From positions 1-64,000 of the forward strand of contig NBIV01000242.1 of NCBI GenBank assembly GCA_003194525.1: DNA of 64,000 nt, in the 5' to 3' direction. The DNA comes from Gracilariopsis chorda (lineage: Eukaryota; Rhodophyta; Florideophyceae; Gracilariales; Gracilariaceae). A program made the position numbers and the translations under genes. Below the pieces are notes generated by a model that saw only the letters and a list, made by a program, of their open reading frames with translations, was not told where the DNA came from and searched no databases. Each line of letters opens with the position of its first letter. Positions within the stretch are counted from its first letter, which is position 1. Shown here piece by piece: positions 12,745 to 25,123 of the stretch.

Positions 12745-14656
12745 TATGTCAATTTGTTCCCAAGTAGTCTATGAGCATGTCCTAGGGAAACCAGGCGCTC
12801 AACTATGCCCCAACATCAACACCCAGGATCATGATCCACATCCATGGCAACGCGTACGGGGGCATATGCACGTGGACAGATGATGACTGCACACGCCTCC
12901 TCGCATTTTTCCAAGAGGCGGGAAGTGCCTTGATCAGCACTGTACGTTGAGTCTTGAGTCAATGTAGCACTCGATGACAAATCCAGACTTCATGCACTAC
13001 ATTCCAGACACCTTTAATGCAAACCGCTGCATGCATTCGATGTCCCCATGGCGTATAGTCTTTACCACACTTACCATAGAAGCGCAGGATTTTCACACCA
13101 GGGTTGGTTTCAGTCCCAATTTCGGAGTCAGACAAACTTCCAGAAGGAGCTGAAACACCACTAAATATATTATTTGAAGCAGAGTGAGTGACTCAATGAT
13201 TCTCGAACACTGATTTCCAAGAGAGGGAATGCGTTGATTCGGAGGATCAGCCAAACTTTGTAGCTGAGAGCACACTAAGAAATGAGTACCGGAGTAGAGT
13301 AGTCTCCACACTCATCAACATGATACCAGCGGAGACCGTGTGAACAAGTCTCAACGCTCGTCCAGACGCGTCTGGTACGCACTTCACAGGTGGAGGTCGG
13401 GTCATCTACGCCCGGAGGGTACTCAGGAGCAGCTCTGCACCACACTCGGAAAAGAAAATAAAAATTGAAACTTCGTAAAAGCGGGCGCAATAACAGGAGA
13501 AACTACCTCAGTTACCTTAAAGGTGGAACCTGTGGACTCTTGTTGCTCTCTCTAGGTGCAAGGTTTTCGACCTCCTCTACTCTGACCACTTCGAGAGCAT
13601 GGCTCTCAATCCGTACGAAACGTCCCAGGGATATTACCTTCAAGCGCGACATGCTCTCACCAGTTGACATCTGCTGGTCCCTTGCCAGAAATTAGCTCAA
13701 ATTTTGTGCGCTGAAACAAAGAAACAGGCGCATGTCGGTAGATTCAAGACAAGTCTCTGAACGCTTGGCCTACTTTCACCTCTGGAACTAGGTATCCAAA
13801 ATATTCGCAACGCAAAAACAAAATAAAGCAAAAGAAGAGTGACGTCTGCAATATGTCGACGCTTTGGGCCCATAACCTGATAATGATAATGGAATTGGGC
13901 TTCGACAGAAATGAAAAAGAAAGAACGAAGTAAAAACAAGAGTGAAGGCTGTCAGCCTTGGGGTGGTTTACTTGCAGCTGCAACAGATGCAACTTATATA
14001 GAACCACTAGATTGCACTACAACTACATGGAAAACCCTAACCACTAAGTGTGGACACCCAATACTACCAATCATATTCAAACATAACACAATAATGGTTA
14101 CACAAACTGGTGACAGTTCACTACAAGGAAGGATGAAATTATTCCAGCACATGCCAGCCAAGCACTGTAACTGAAACAACCATGATAACAATGTGCAAGC
14201 ATGTTACAGCCTTTTATAGCGACTTACGTGTATCATCCTGACCTTGACAATGGGCAAGTTCACATGACAGTGCATCCATATCGATACCCTATGTCTTTTG
14301 CATACCGTGCACGTGCTGGCACACATACTTGCACGTGTGCAACAACTTGAGATACATGTAAACCACACCTATCGACATGAGATTCCACCTACATTGTCCA
14401 CTAACCTAATCCCAAGTCACCCATGCTGTGCCTATGACCCATACAAAGCATGCCACTTGTAAACCAGGCTAGGCATAAGGACAAATGTAGTACCCAATCA
14501 TAAGACCATTTCACGTTGGGTTCGACCACAAGTGCATATGTGCGTTTTCAAAGGAATTGCTCAAAAGTGCCCATGGTCATATGTACCTTTGTTTCCAAGT
14601 AGTCTAATATGATGTCCTAGGGCTCCCAGGCACTCAACCATGTGCCAAAGCCAACA
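12745..14656 (-). mobile_element. Copia element F (internally deleted fossil)
   Basis: Minus-strand Copia reduced to a 5' LTR1 (about 14,656-13,663), a leader (13,662-13,137), a short gag N-terminus (13,136-12,816) and the first 70 bases of a 3' LTR1 (12,815-12,745). Everything between gag and the 3' LTR is gone. It is old and broken. Confidence 0.7.
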
Positions 14657-15476
14657 AATTGCGGCGGCTTTTAGGACTAAGGAGATCTCAGAACCAACGT
14701 GGGACTATGTGGAAACTACTTTGATTGACGAGTACAACGCTCGTCCACTTGGTTCTGCTATTTCTATTCGTGGTCTTAACCGCAAAAAGGAGCAAATTAC
14801 GGGCAACGGCCGCCATTTCGGGCGCAACAGAATGTAAAATGGGGACAAACATAATGGTAGCACATCAGATTCTAACTCCAATATTGATTCCAATGACCGT
14901 GTTTATGCTGTTGCTAGCAAAAACGGTTATCGTTGCACGTTCTGGCACCAAGATGGTCATACGCAGGACCAATGTTACATGAAATCAGGAAATACTGCGA
15001 ACCACTTACCAAAATTCATCCTGGAGCAACTCAAAGCCAGTTCTCGTGACAAGTCTGAAACTTCGGGGAAACCCACTTAAAGAGAATCTAAGATTGAGAT
15101 CACCAAAATGTGTATCGAGAAGTTTACGGTGCTCCCATCTGAGTGTAATGGATTGTGCACCTATGCAGAAAGCGGTGCCAAGTCGCATATCTTCTGTTCT
15201 GCATCTGCGTTTGTACCCAACACATTGTTCGGTATATCTCCGAGTTCTATTGAGCTTGCTGACAACACCATGGTCACCGGCACACAACAAAGAGATGTTT
15301 TACTGCCCTTCGTCATGGTTAGCCTCCGATGGGCAGATTTACTGCTCGTCCCAAATTTTGGATACAACTTGGTGCCTGTTGGTCTTATAGACGATAAAGG
15401 TATTCAATCTCTGTTCGATGCAAGTGAAAATCGCCTTACACACAAGGAGGGGTTTGGAATTGGATGTGGTCGACGA
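14657..15476 (+). mobile_element. Copia gag-protease fragment (fossil)
   Basis: Plus-strand remnant with the same layout as element B: end of gag (14,660-14,840), a degraded zinc knuckle (about 14,935) and a protease region with AESGAKSHIF (about 15,165). It lies between a minus LTR1 on the left and a minus LTR2 on the right, just like element B at 2,041-3,671. It is broken in several places. Confidence 0.75.
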
Positions 15477-16203
15477 TGACGCAACGCACGTTGACAAGGA
15501 ATAGAAAAGAAATAATAGAACGGAGGAAGAAGAAACAAGAAAGTAAAACCGGGAAGGTTGTCAGCCCTAGTCGAGCGGTTTACTCGAGAGCGAGCAGTTC
15601 TAACCTAAAAATACCCCATAGCACCCGGTTTGACATCGCGGCGGTTACACCATTGAACTACACGTTCTTCGTGTGTGCGGGTGTACACGCAAAGCGCGTG
15701 CAAACTAGACTGGCACAATTTCAAATAACTAAATCAGTTAACAACTAAACCACTCCACGCAACTAATCCATTGCCAGTCCCTTGATCTAGAACCAGCTCT
15801 AGAAAGTCAACAATTTCCATCCTGGCACTCCAACCACTCAGCGCAGCACACAAACACACATTGCCCCCAAACCACCCAACACAGCACACATTCGCACCTT
15901 GGGCATTCTACTACAACTGCCTAATACGCACACAGTTGGACCAATCACATTGCTCCACTTGTGCATATCCGCAATCCAGTACCATACACTCCATAACACT
16001 TGTACGCTATAAAATGCATATAACCTTTTGCAATAGCCAATCACATTGCCGTTTCACGTGGGGTTCGAGCAGAGGCGCAGATGCGCTTTTGGAACGAGGG
16101 GGTCCAAAAGTGCCCATCGTCCTGGGAAGGTTTGGTTTTGAACCAAGTTGAGGCATCCTGAGTGGGCTTGGCCAGTCATTCGATCACTTCCAGGCTTCAA
16201 CAC
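15477..16203 (-). repeat. LTR2, 3' LTR of element D
   Basis: 727 bp. On the minus strand it opens TGTTGAAGCCTGGAAG directly after the RNase H stop and ends GTGCGTTGCGTCA. It is nearly the same length and order as the copy at 3,672-4,392, which defines this LTR family. Confidence 0.8.
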
Positions 16204-18122
16204 TCCTCCCCGAGTTCCTGTCCAATACCAATCCGTTTGAGAATTGCATTAACACTTGTACGTCCTAATTGCTTGGTGAGTAGATTACCATCGTTCAGCT
16301 CACTTTGGACGTAGTGAACACTAATCACGTTGTCCCTTATGAGATTTCGGATAAAGTGAACCTTTACGCCAATGTGCTTAGCACGACTAGAAGAAAACCT
16401 TTCACCACCAGCCCACTTCCAACGCACACTGGTTGTCAGAGTGTAGGGGAACCACATCGTTCACGTCGAAGGAGAATTCCCGTAGCACACGAGCAACCCA
16501 TACCACTTCCCGTGCAGTCAAAGTCAGAGCATAGTACTCTACCTCCCTAGTTCACAACTCGTAGTAACTCCAGCGTGGTCAGATTCCACAAAACCATGTA
16601 GATCTAGCGATTCAGGTTTCTACCATTGCCCATGCTGCTTCGTTCCAGACAGGTACCTGTGCACAAGCCTCACAGCATTGTGACAGCAAGTGGTACGTGC
16701 ACTCTGAAATTGAGCGCAGATGAGAACTGGAGCCATTATATCCACCGTATTACGTACTGAAAAGTACGGCAGAGACCTCCTCATCTGCTGGTACAACTTC
16801 ACATCCATTGGTGATTTGTCCTACTCCGGTGCTAGGAATGTAAAGAAGCACTCCATAATAGTGCTACGTACTGGCTTATCGTTCTGGAAACCTATTCGTT
16901 AAAGTGTGCTTTCGATATACAGCGACCGTTCCAGCTTGAAACCAAGAAGGTGTCCGGGTGCACCCATCTTCCATGACAACTCTACGCCAAGGTACAGACA
17001 GATTTGGTTTTGAATGCGAAGTTCATAGAGTGCTTTGAGCGCGTCCAATAGCAGAGTACGTTGCCTCAGCGTTGGCTTGAACATCAGAATCTCGTCCACC
17101 TATACGAGTTACGATTATGTAGCCTTACATACGATCTCCAAACTTTTGCTTGAATACACACGGCGTGCTGGGTAGTTCTTCAAACCCAACCTGTTCATGT
17201 CCGCTTTGACCCTCGGTGTCCCATGCTAGATGAGCCTTCTTCAAACCGTACATATCCTTGAGTAACTTGTAGCACTATGTGGAGGTACCAGGAACACCAC
17301 GCGGCGGCACCACCCATGTGACTACTTTACGGTCACCATTCAGAAATGCTGTCTTAACATCTACTTGAGCGCCACACATCTGAAGACAAATTGCAGCATA
17401 CTGGAACATGCGGAGCAGGCTGAATGGCACCAGTGGCGCATATGTCTCCATGTAGTTCTGCCCATATGTCTTATGATTGCCACCATCCACAACCCTAGCC
17501 CTGAATCTATCAACTGATATTTTGGCATCGCGCATAACGATTAAGATGACATGACTAGGAAGAGGCTGAGAGGCAGGTGATTCATCCCCCTCCCAAATAC
17601 TTTTTTCCTCCAAAGATGTCAGTTCTTATCAATGGCATTCTTTCAGAGGCTCTGCTCCAGTGGTGTGGCAGACAGTGCTTCGGTCAGTGAAGGTTCATCA
17701 CTGGTGGTAATATCCATTAGTGATGTTGCACTACCGGCCATCTACCACCACTTAGCTGGTGCACGTCGTGTACGGCGAGGATATCGTGGTTCTGGTTCAG
17801 AATTTGGTAAGACATCAGTGTTCGCAGTAGGTTGACTAACATTTGGGGCATGCTCACCACCATTGAATGGGTCTGAATCGTCATCAGAACTATTTTTTGC
17901 TATCATCCGCATGCGCAGTACCACTTTCAGTATTCTGTGCCGTTGGCATAGGAGTGGATTCAAGAAATTCCGTATCACTCCCAGTGTCGTATAGATTGTC
18001 CAAAACACCCATACTACCACTCTCAGCATCACTTTCAGAGTGATTGGCGCATTCATAAGTATCATCTGATGCACTTTCATCACTCATAACATGTTCCAGA
18101 AATGGTGCACCAGGGAACTTGG
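15477..18122 (-). mobile_element. Copia element D, 3' half with LTR2 (fossil)
   Basis: Minus-strand Copia 3' half. From right to left it has the acidic integrase-RT linker (18,087-17,750), RT remnants (about 17,613-16,900), RNase H ending at 16,197 (SRAKHIGVKVHFIRNLIRD) and a 3' LTR2 (16,203-15,477). It is cut on the right by an LTR1 copy at 18,123. It is broken in many places. Confidence 0.8.
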
Positions 18123-18467
18123 TGTTGCTTCTGGCACATGGTCCAGTGCCTGGTAGCCCTAGGACATCATGTTAGACTACTTGGATACAAATTTGTATAT
18201 AACGATGAGCAATTTCGAGCACCTCCGTTGAAAAAGTGCACATGCACGTGTGCTCGAACCGAACGTGAAACGTGCTTATCATTGGCTACTGCATTTACCC
18301 TTATACGGTACATCGTTTACAAGTGGTATGCAATGTATGGGTGGTAGGCACAGCATGGGCCATTTGGCACACTGTGAGTGGACAATTTAAGTTGGATATT
18401 ATGTCACTAGATGTGGTTCATTGGTATCTCAAGTTGTTGCACACCAGCGAGTATGTGTGGCAGGACC
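18123..18467 (+). repeat. LTR1 copy G, left part (split by DNA transposon)
   Basis: Plus-strand LTR1 opening TGTTGCTTCTGGCACATGG. It is collinear with the reverse complement of 14,656-14,310 as far as the tract GTATGTGTGGCAGGAC. There it stops, and the LTR resumes at 35,983. The 3-bp GAC at 18,464-18,466 is the left target-site copy. Confidence 0.85.
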
Positions 18468-18489
18468 GTCAGTGTTTTCGGAATGCTAG
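18468..18489 (+). repeat. Left terminal inverted repeat
   Basis: Begins GTCAGTGTTTTCGGAATG and ends GCTAG. It matches the reverse complement of 35,961-35,982 at 19 or more of 22 positions; the differences are A/G and T/C transitions. It is preceded by GAC plus one extra C. Confidence 0.85.
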
Positions 18490-18690
18490 TTTGGCAATCA
18501 AAACGCAAAGAATTAAAATGGACGAATGACGACTCTTCAAACCCATTTTTGAAAGACTCAAATTTCATAAAATATTTTCACACATAGCACAGAGCTAGTT
18601 TATATAATATTGAAAACTAGCAGTATACTACAAATTTCCGAGTTTTTTTGGAGGTGGAACTAGGGCCCGACTCCACTACTCCGTACACTC
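18490..18690. repeat. Left subterminal CTAG motifs
   Basis: Besides the TIR's own GCTAG, the left 220 bases hold GAGCTAGTTTA (about 18,591), AAACTAGCAG (about 18,625) and GAACTAGGG (about 18,658). The right end holds a similar set. Clusters of short subterminal repeats are known transposase-binding sites in CACTA elements; their role here is inferred. Confidence 0.45.
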
Positions 18691-18751
18691 ACAGGTGTAC
18701 ATGGAATCAAAATATCTTCGGGCCAGAGCAACTGCCCCTTCAAATAGCAGC

Positions 18752-18820
18752 ATAGAATAGGTAGAATAGATAGAATGGATGGGATCGATAGAATAGGTAG
18801 ATAGTGTTTAGATAGTCGAA
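18752..18820. repeat. ATAGAAT minisatellite near left end
   Basis: Degenerate tandem copies of ATAGAATRGRT-type units lie between the left TIR and the transposase gene. It is a short simple repeat, possibly in the promoter or 5' leader of the transposase. Confidence 0.7.
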
Positions 18821-19016
18821 TAGCGTTGGCTATCCATCACCCGTTTCCCTACCTACTTCCTGCATCACATGCACCACTCCACCTGCCAACACATGACGCT
18901 CTGCATCACGTGCACCACCTCATCTCCGTGCGCCATAATATTACGCTCCGCGAACCCGCACGCCGCCACCGCGCTCTCTTTTCTGTTTCCAAGTATCCCG
19001 TTCTCCTTCCCCCACC

Positions 19017-21772
19017 ATGATACCCTGTTGCTACCCCCGATGCACCTTCTATGGCCGCACTGCATTTTCCCTGCAGAGTCACCAACGCAGGTGCCCTTAT
19101 CGACTCACCCCCCACAAACGCACCTCCTCCACCGCCAACGCTCCAGTCCAGTTCCCTCCAAGAACCAAGCGACGCAAATCCGTTCCCAACCTCTCCATCC
19201 TCCCTCCTCCAATTCCCTCACACCGCCCTCCTACAACGCCCCCCTCGCCGGAGACGAACCCTATCACATCCAACAGGCCTCCCTCTCCCTCCAAACACAA
19301 GACGCACAGCACATGGCCAGTCACGCGCACTGTTTCGTCTCCTCCTCAAACCCGCCCCGCCCTCCCTCCTCCCGATCCTCCTCCCCTCTCCTCAACAACA
19401 CCCATCTCGAGCAACTCGTCCTCTACATCTTCTCCATAGCTTCCTCCCTCAGCACCCGCAAAGCCGACGAACTCATCTCCCTTCTCCACGACCCAGACTT
19501 CTCCAATTCCTCCTTCCAGAAATCCATCTCCTCCGCAAAGCATTGCCTCGCACTCCAAGAACACCTTCTCAAGGAACGCATCAACTCCAACGGCTTCGCC
19601 TCTGTCACAATCTCCGACAAGCACAACTCCTTCTCCGCAACCCTCTTCCAAAAACGTGCCACAGACGTCCTGAAGCAACAACTCGCTCTCACCGACTTCA
19701 ACAACACCTTCTTCCAACCCGTCTCCCAATCTTCTCCTTCCTCTTCTTCCACCCCCGCCTTCGCCCATCCCATGGCCGCAGCCCTCGGAAACCAAGTCGT
19801 CCCGGCCATTAAGCACGCCGTCATGCAGTCCCCCATCGACAAAATTGTCTGGAACTCCCCCGAAACAACCGGTATGGAATCATTCGTCGGCCTCGTCCAG
19901 TTATACTCCGATAAATTCGCAACATCACTCAAACGCTCCTCCATCAACTCCTACCCCATTCACATCACCCTTCTCAACTTCTCCGACGCATTCCGCCGAA
20001 AGTGTATCTCCGACAACCTCACCCTCCTCGGATACTTCCCAACGTCCTTCTCCCCCTCTTCCTCCACCGGCGACGGAGACTTCATCCCGCAATCCTCCTC
20101 CAAAATCCCACGCGACACAAAAATGAACCTCATCCAGCGCGCCATCTCCACCATCCTCAACCCCCTTCTCTCTTCCGCTCTTCTGGGCTTCTCCTTCCGG
20201 GAAGCTCACGGCGTACTCCGCCACTGCCACCCCATCCTCTCCAGCTACTGCGCAGACATCCCAGAGGCAAAGGACATCCTCCCCATCTCACACGGAACAC
20301 GACCACAACGCCCCTGCACAAGATGTACCGTCCCACGCGAACAACTCTCCCTCAACACAAACTCCATCCACTTCCGCACACAATCCCAGACTCGAAGCAA
20401 ACGCAGGGAACACGCCTCTCTCCTTCGCCAGTCCGATGAAGCGGAACTCGCCCGAAGGCCAAAAGTCGCTCGCACCAGAAAGGAACAAGCAACCAGAGCG
20501 CTCCAGTCCCTCTCCCTCGCAAAGTATCCGTCTCTCTTCCAATCGTACGCCATCTTCAACATCACCCCACTTCTCTCCTCTTACAACATCTTCGCCTTCA
20601 AACCCCTTCACAACTTCCACCTCGGCGTCTCTAAGCTCATCAAAGCCACCGCCATCGAACGACTCCGCTCGGAGTCACTCTTCACCACAGTCGGCCCCAA
20701 CAACTCCAAACGCTCCTTCAATTACATCCGCACCGCCATCCTCAAACTTTCCAACTCCATCCTCCCCGCCATCGAAAAGGACTACCCCGCACCAAGCCTC
20801 CACATCGCCTTCTCCTCATCCGACAACGCTCAAGCCCTCAACGGCTTCTTCACCACAGAAGGCTTACGAGGAATGCTCGACGCGAAGGATTACCGCACAC
20901 TCGACATGGTCTTCCCCTTCATCGGCGCCTTCTTCGACAGATGCTGCAAAGAAACTCACTCCTCCCCCATCACCTCCGTCTTCACTATGTACACAGACCT
21001 CCTTCTCTCCGCCATGCGATACAACTCCTCCTCCGAATGGACCGACACCTCCCTCAAATCTCTCGAACAAAAGATCAGATCCTTCAAAGCCACAGCCACC
21101 ACCATCCTCGGTCCCTACCACTCCTCCCACCTCGGCACCCTCAAGTTCCATCTCCTCGATCACATCGTCGACGAAGACATACGCAGATACCGAGGTCTCC
21201 ACTTCAACGACGCAGGCATCTTCGAACACGCCCACGTCCTCTTCAAATCCCACTACTCCAAAACTTCCAAGCGGAGAGGCACCGCCCATAATGTAACAAT
21301 CCGCGCCACAGACCGCACCAATTTCCTCAAAGACTGGAATCAGCTTTCCGCAAACCCCTCCATCTCCTCCCAGGCTCGATCTCAAACTCAAACCCGACCC
21401 CGGAAACCCTCTTTCTTACGCGACGGAAAACAAATCTCGTTCTACGACATCTTCACAGCCGCCAAATACCTCGCGTCTACTCCCAACGCAAGTCCAAAGT
21501 TTCTTCAGGACCTCTTCTCGTCAGACACACTCACCATCATCTCACAACTAGGTCACACTACACTTCACTCCTTCGTCTCCCTTTCCCTCGAGTGTCTCAA
21601 GCTCAAACCCTCTTCCAACAACCTCCGTCGAACCCGTCTCACCTTCGTCAACTCCGCATACGTCGTCGGCGGTTACATCCCAACACTCGACAATTACAAC
21701 CGAGAACGAAACGAACTCGTTCTTCAAGAACCCTCCGTTCCTCTTCTCCAGCGCATCTTCGCCGTTCCATGA
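19017..21772 (+). CDS. Plavaka/KDZ-like transposase
   Basis: Catalyses cut-and-paste movement of the element. The main frame (open from 18,869) ends at 21,772. Visible family motifs in order: LYSDKF followed by the ISDNLTLLGYFPTS stretch (about 19,900-20,045), the cysteine pair RPCTRCTVPREQL (about 20,305), FKPLHNFHLGVSKL (about 20,590-20,630), and near the C-terminus LKFHLLDHI (about 21,140) with FEHAHVLFKSHYSKTSKRRG (about 21,220-21,280). These match Plavaka/CACTA-type transposases (cf. LHQ..GV.K, PK.H..H, E..HK..Y..tNkR). I start it at 19,017 because MIPCCYPRC opens a C2HC zinc finger typical of this family's N-terminus. That finger is in a different frame from the rest, so a short intron or a frameshift lies between about 19,100 and 19,430. 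The gene is strikingly C/T-rich on the coding strand, unlike its neighbours. Confidence 0.85.
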
Positions 21773-22295
21773 TTCGGACCTTCCAGATCACCAAAGTTCT
21801 CCCATATCCTTGTCGCAGGAACTACCACCTCCTCTCCATCGAGACCCACTGTATGGGTCTCCAAGCTCGTTGCCCTGGTTCGCTTCGGGATACCTTCCTC
21901 CTCTTCCTCTTCCTCCACCTCCACTAAGAAGGAGTTCGCTTTCGTACAATTCCTTGAACTCGTTCCACCTCGCGACGAAGTCGATATCACCCTCAACTGC
22001 GTATGCCTTCGATGGTCAACCGATGACCAGCGAGACCACACCACCGATCCAGTCCCCATCTCCAAACCTTCCACCGACGACAACGTATCTCCTTGGTTTG
22101 GCCTCATTCCTTCCACCTCCATTCTTGGTTCAGTCCACATCGTTCGAGAAAACTACCCCGCCCCGCCATTCACTTCTCGTCTTCACTGGCGCTTCCATCG
22201 TTTCTACATCAACCGCTTCTATCGCGACACCACTTCAAAGCCCTACGCAACAAAACCAACAACAGATCAGTAAACCATCCGTTGCACCAGTAAAA

Positions 22296-24827
22296 CTAAT
22301 CTTCTTCACATTCTTCTTCATAAACTCCCTGACCTTCTTCCCCCTCCGCGTCTACATGATCCCTCGCCCCACCTCCCCTACTCTCTCTGCTCTCTTTCAA
22401 CAACCTCTTCATCCAAACATCTTCTGGCCGACATGCAGCAACGTAACAGTCCAGCACCGCTCCCAGCCGTTTCGTCATGTGTTCCAAAAAGTACTCATCT
22501 TTCACGGCCAAGTATATCTTCCGCTTCGAAGGTATCCACAGCGCTACCGTTGTTTCCCTACTCCCATTTCCAGCTATACAACGCTGGTCACCATCATCGA
22601 AACCTTCATTTTCCAACTCCTCATGATGCAGCTCTCTCACCCTCTCCCACGCCACCCCAAGTATATTCTCCAACGCGAGCGGGAGATACTCCCCGTACAA
22701 CTTAGAGAACAATAACTTTCTTCTTCCTCCACGCCCAAAATTTCTGTCCAATGCTGTCAGAACACATCCGATCCATGCATCCAAACGAGCCAAATGCATC
22801 ACTGTCCCATCAACATACTCCATCTTCACCTCCCTTTCCGTTCCCACCTCATATCCCATGAACTCCTCCAACACCTCTACCGCAGCCCCGTGCTTGAAGT
22901 ACATGTTTTCTTCATTAAACTCCCTCAATCGACCAGCAACATGAAATCCAGAATACGTAAGATCTTCGATCGTTCTCATCCTCCACGAACATAACCTACC
23001 GCTCTTCTCCTCTTCGTCTCCCATGAACTTCGTCCTTGCTTCTTCCAACTGCTTCTTCAACTCAAAGTCCAGCTCCGTCCCCTCTCGCGGTCTCACTCGT
23101 CTCGCTATCAAGTCATATCCAAGCAACGAAAACAGTTTGTCCCTTGCCGCACGCTTGCGAACCCCAAACACATCACTCAACTTCTGCTTCATACGTCGCA
23201 TCAAACACCTGTCCCCAACTACCTCCCGCACACACTGATCCTTCCTGCTCGCTTCACGAACCGACTCCCATCTCTCCCCCTCAATCTCAACGTCAACCAA
23301 GTACTTCAATAGTTCATTACTTCCTCCTCGCAATGATGGTGTGTACGATTTCATCTCAGACGCAATCTCAAACGGGCATCGAGGAACAATCTCTTTTCCT
23401 CCGACGACAAACACACTCGCCTCTCTTCCCTTCCCCAATATTTCGCATCGATTTGTCCAGTTCCTCTCCACACCCTCCGAACTAAAACAAAGCTCCGATA
23501 CCTCCACCTTCGCATAGTACAATATCCTATCATATACAACCCTAGCAAACCCATAAAAACTCTCTTGCACATCCACTACATACTTCCTTCGCCCTCTAAA
23601 GTCATTCTCGCCTCCAGATTCTCTTCTCTCCGGACGTCTCCCCTTCATCCCTTCCCGTAAACTATCAATCAGCATATTCTTCTGGTTCATCTCTTCTCTC
23701 ATCCTCTTCAATTCCCCTTGCGTCAGCTTTAGTGACATCTTTAGGCTGCAATGGCCCCCTTTCATCCGTCCAAGTTCTGCCTTCAACGAATTGACCCTTT
23801 CAACTAGTGAAGATCGAGACAGCACGCTGATCTCTTCACCCGCTCCATCTCCAACCACATTAACACGCAACATTCGCTCATGGGGAGGGCCACATGGCGA
23901 CCGGTTGACATTTTCCTCCGATTCTAATCCCATTTCCAAATCTCTGTCAAATCGTACAGATGCTCTTCGTCTTCTTTCTCGCATGCCTTCCGGAGTCCGC
24001 GGCGTTCTACTTCCTCTATCACTCTCCACGCTTTCAGCCATCTGCACCTTTCGCGCCCCCACGGGAGTGCTCGTACGATCTCTGCTTCTCGATTCTTCAT
24101 GTATGCCATCCGTCGCTCTCCACAATTCCTCCACTACTCCCGCTCCCAATACTTGAGAACTGCGTCCGACCTCCTCAGTTCTGCTGTCTCCGGTCCATCT
24201 CCCCTTCATAATTTGATCCTCTGCGTCTCCATCACTCTCTGCCGCAGTGGCGGTTTCCTGTCCTACATTCTGAGTTCCAGTTGGGGCCCCAGGGGCCCCA
24301 CCCCTCTTCAGCGCAGCTGCTCTTTCCACCTCTTTCCTTTCAGACACATATTCATCTCCATTTCCGTCCTCACCCCGCGTACTTCGTTTCACCACTCCTC
24401 GATCCCTTATTTCTTCTCTTCTCCTATAAGCCGAACCCTTCTTACCCTCCACTCTACCACCATCTCGCTTCGCGCCTCCCTCTCCAGACCCTGGCGTCAA
24501 TCGTTGTCCCCGAACCGAATGCCTCTTGATTGTCACCCCAGCATGGACATCAGGCCTCAAAATCTCGCTCGTCGTACGCTCACTGGTTCTAAGCTCGGAT
24601 CCACCCTCCTTTCCCACACCTCTTCCCCCTTTATTCGAAGTACCTTCCCCTGATCTCCTCCCCGATAAGCCGCTCCTGGGAACGCGACTTGATGGTTTCC
24701 CAGCTTCTTTACTTGACCTCGCTTTCGTTCAAGTCGGGCTTCGGTCCTCAATAGCCTTCCGCCGTGTTTTAGGCGCACTCGGCGCACTACGGCTTCCCGG
24801 GCCTCGCTTCTTACCTTTAGGCGCCAT
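22296..24827 (-). CDS. Unrecognised basic/coiled-coil protein (about 773 codons plus leader)
   Basis: I do not recognise a family. The long open frame is 24,617-22,296, but its first codon is not ATG. The same frame extends upstream to an ATG at 24,827 (MAPKGKKRGPGSRSAPSAPK) and is interrupted once by TGA, in a context where a CGA to TGA change would explain it; a short intron is the alternative. The N-terminal 250 residues are low-complexity and rich in K/R/E/G (nuclear-type). Next come a coiled coil (about residues 275-330 of the long frame, SLVERVNSLKAELGRMK) and a folded-looking C-terminal region (FYGFARVVYDRILYY onward) with an acidic tail. It is convergent with the transposase, about 520 bases apart. 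A DNA-binding or accessory transposition role is possible but unproven. Confidence 0.6.
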
Positions 24828-25123
24828 TCTTCGAGTTAAACCTTGTGAGTATGTGGTTGGTGACGGTCAGGGTTGGCGCTCGCCGTGTGTTGTCCATGAC
24901 TATCTGGACCAAATATTCACAAAAATCTTTCCTTTTCTGAAAAATGCAAAACACATTGTTTTGACGCACGGAAAATGGATGTATATCTCTATCACAAGTA
25001 TATTGCTTTGTATCTTCTATCCTTATTCACCAGTAGGGTTATCCCACGTTATGACTAGACATTTGTTCATATGATAAACGACGTTCTTTAGCCAAGGTGT
25101 GGGCAAAGGTTTATAACAACAAA
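24828..25123. other. AT-richer spacer, no gene seen
   Basis: Lies between the 773-codon gene and the SET end of the methyltransferase gene. I see no ORF of substance. It presumably holds the promoter of the 773-codon gene and the 3' end of the SET gene. Confidence 0.5.

Noticed and set aside
19051-21391. Many long open frames on both strands overlapping the transposase
   Set aside because: They arise from extreme C/T bias of the coding strand. Only the 18,869/19,017-21,772 reading shows family motifs.
21810-22715. 301-codon plus-strand ORF
   Set aside because: It overlaps the opposite-strand 773-codon gene and is low-complexity. It is most likely a shadow of the pyrimidine-rich strand.
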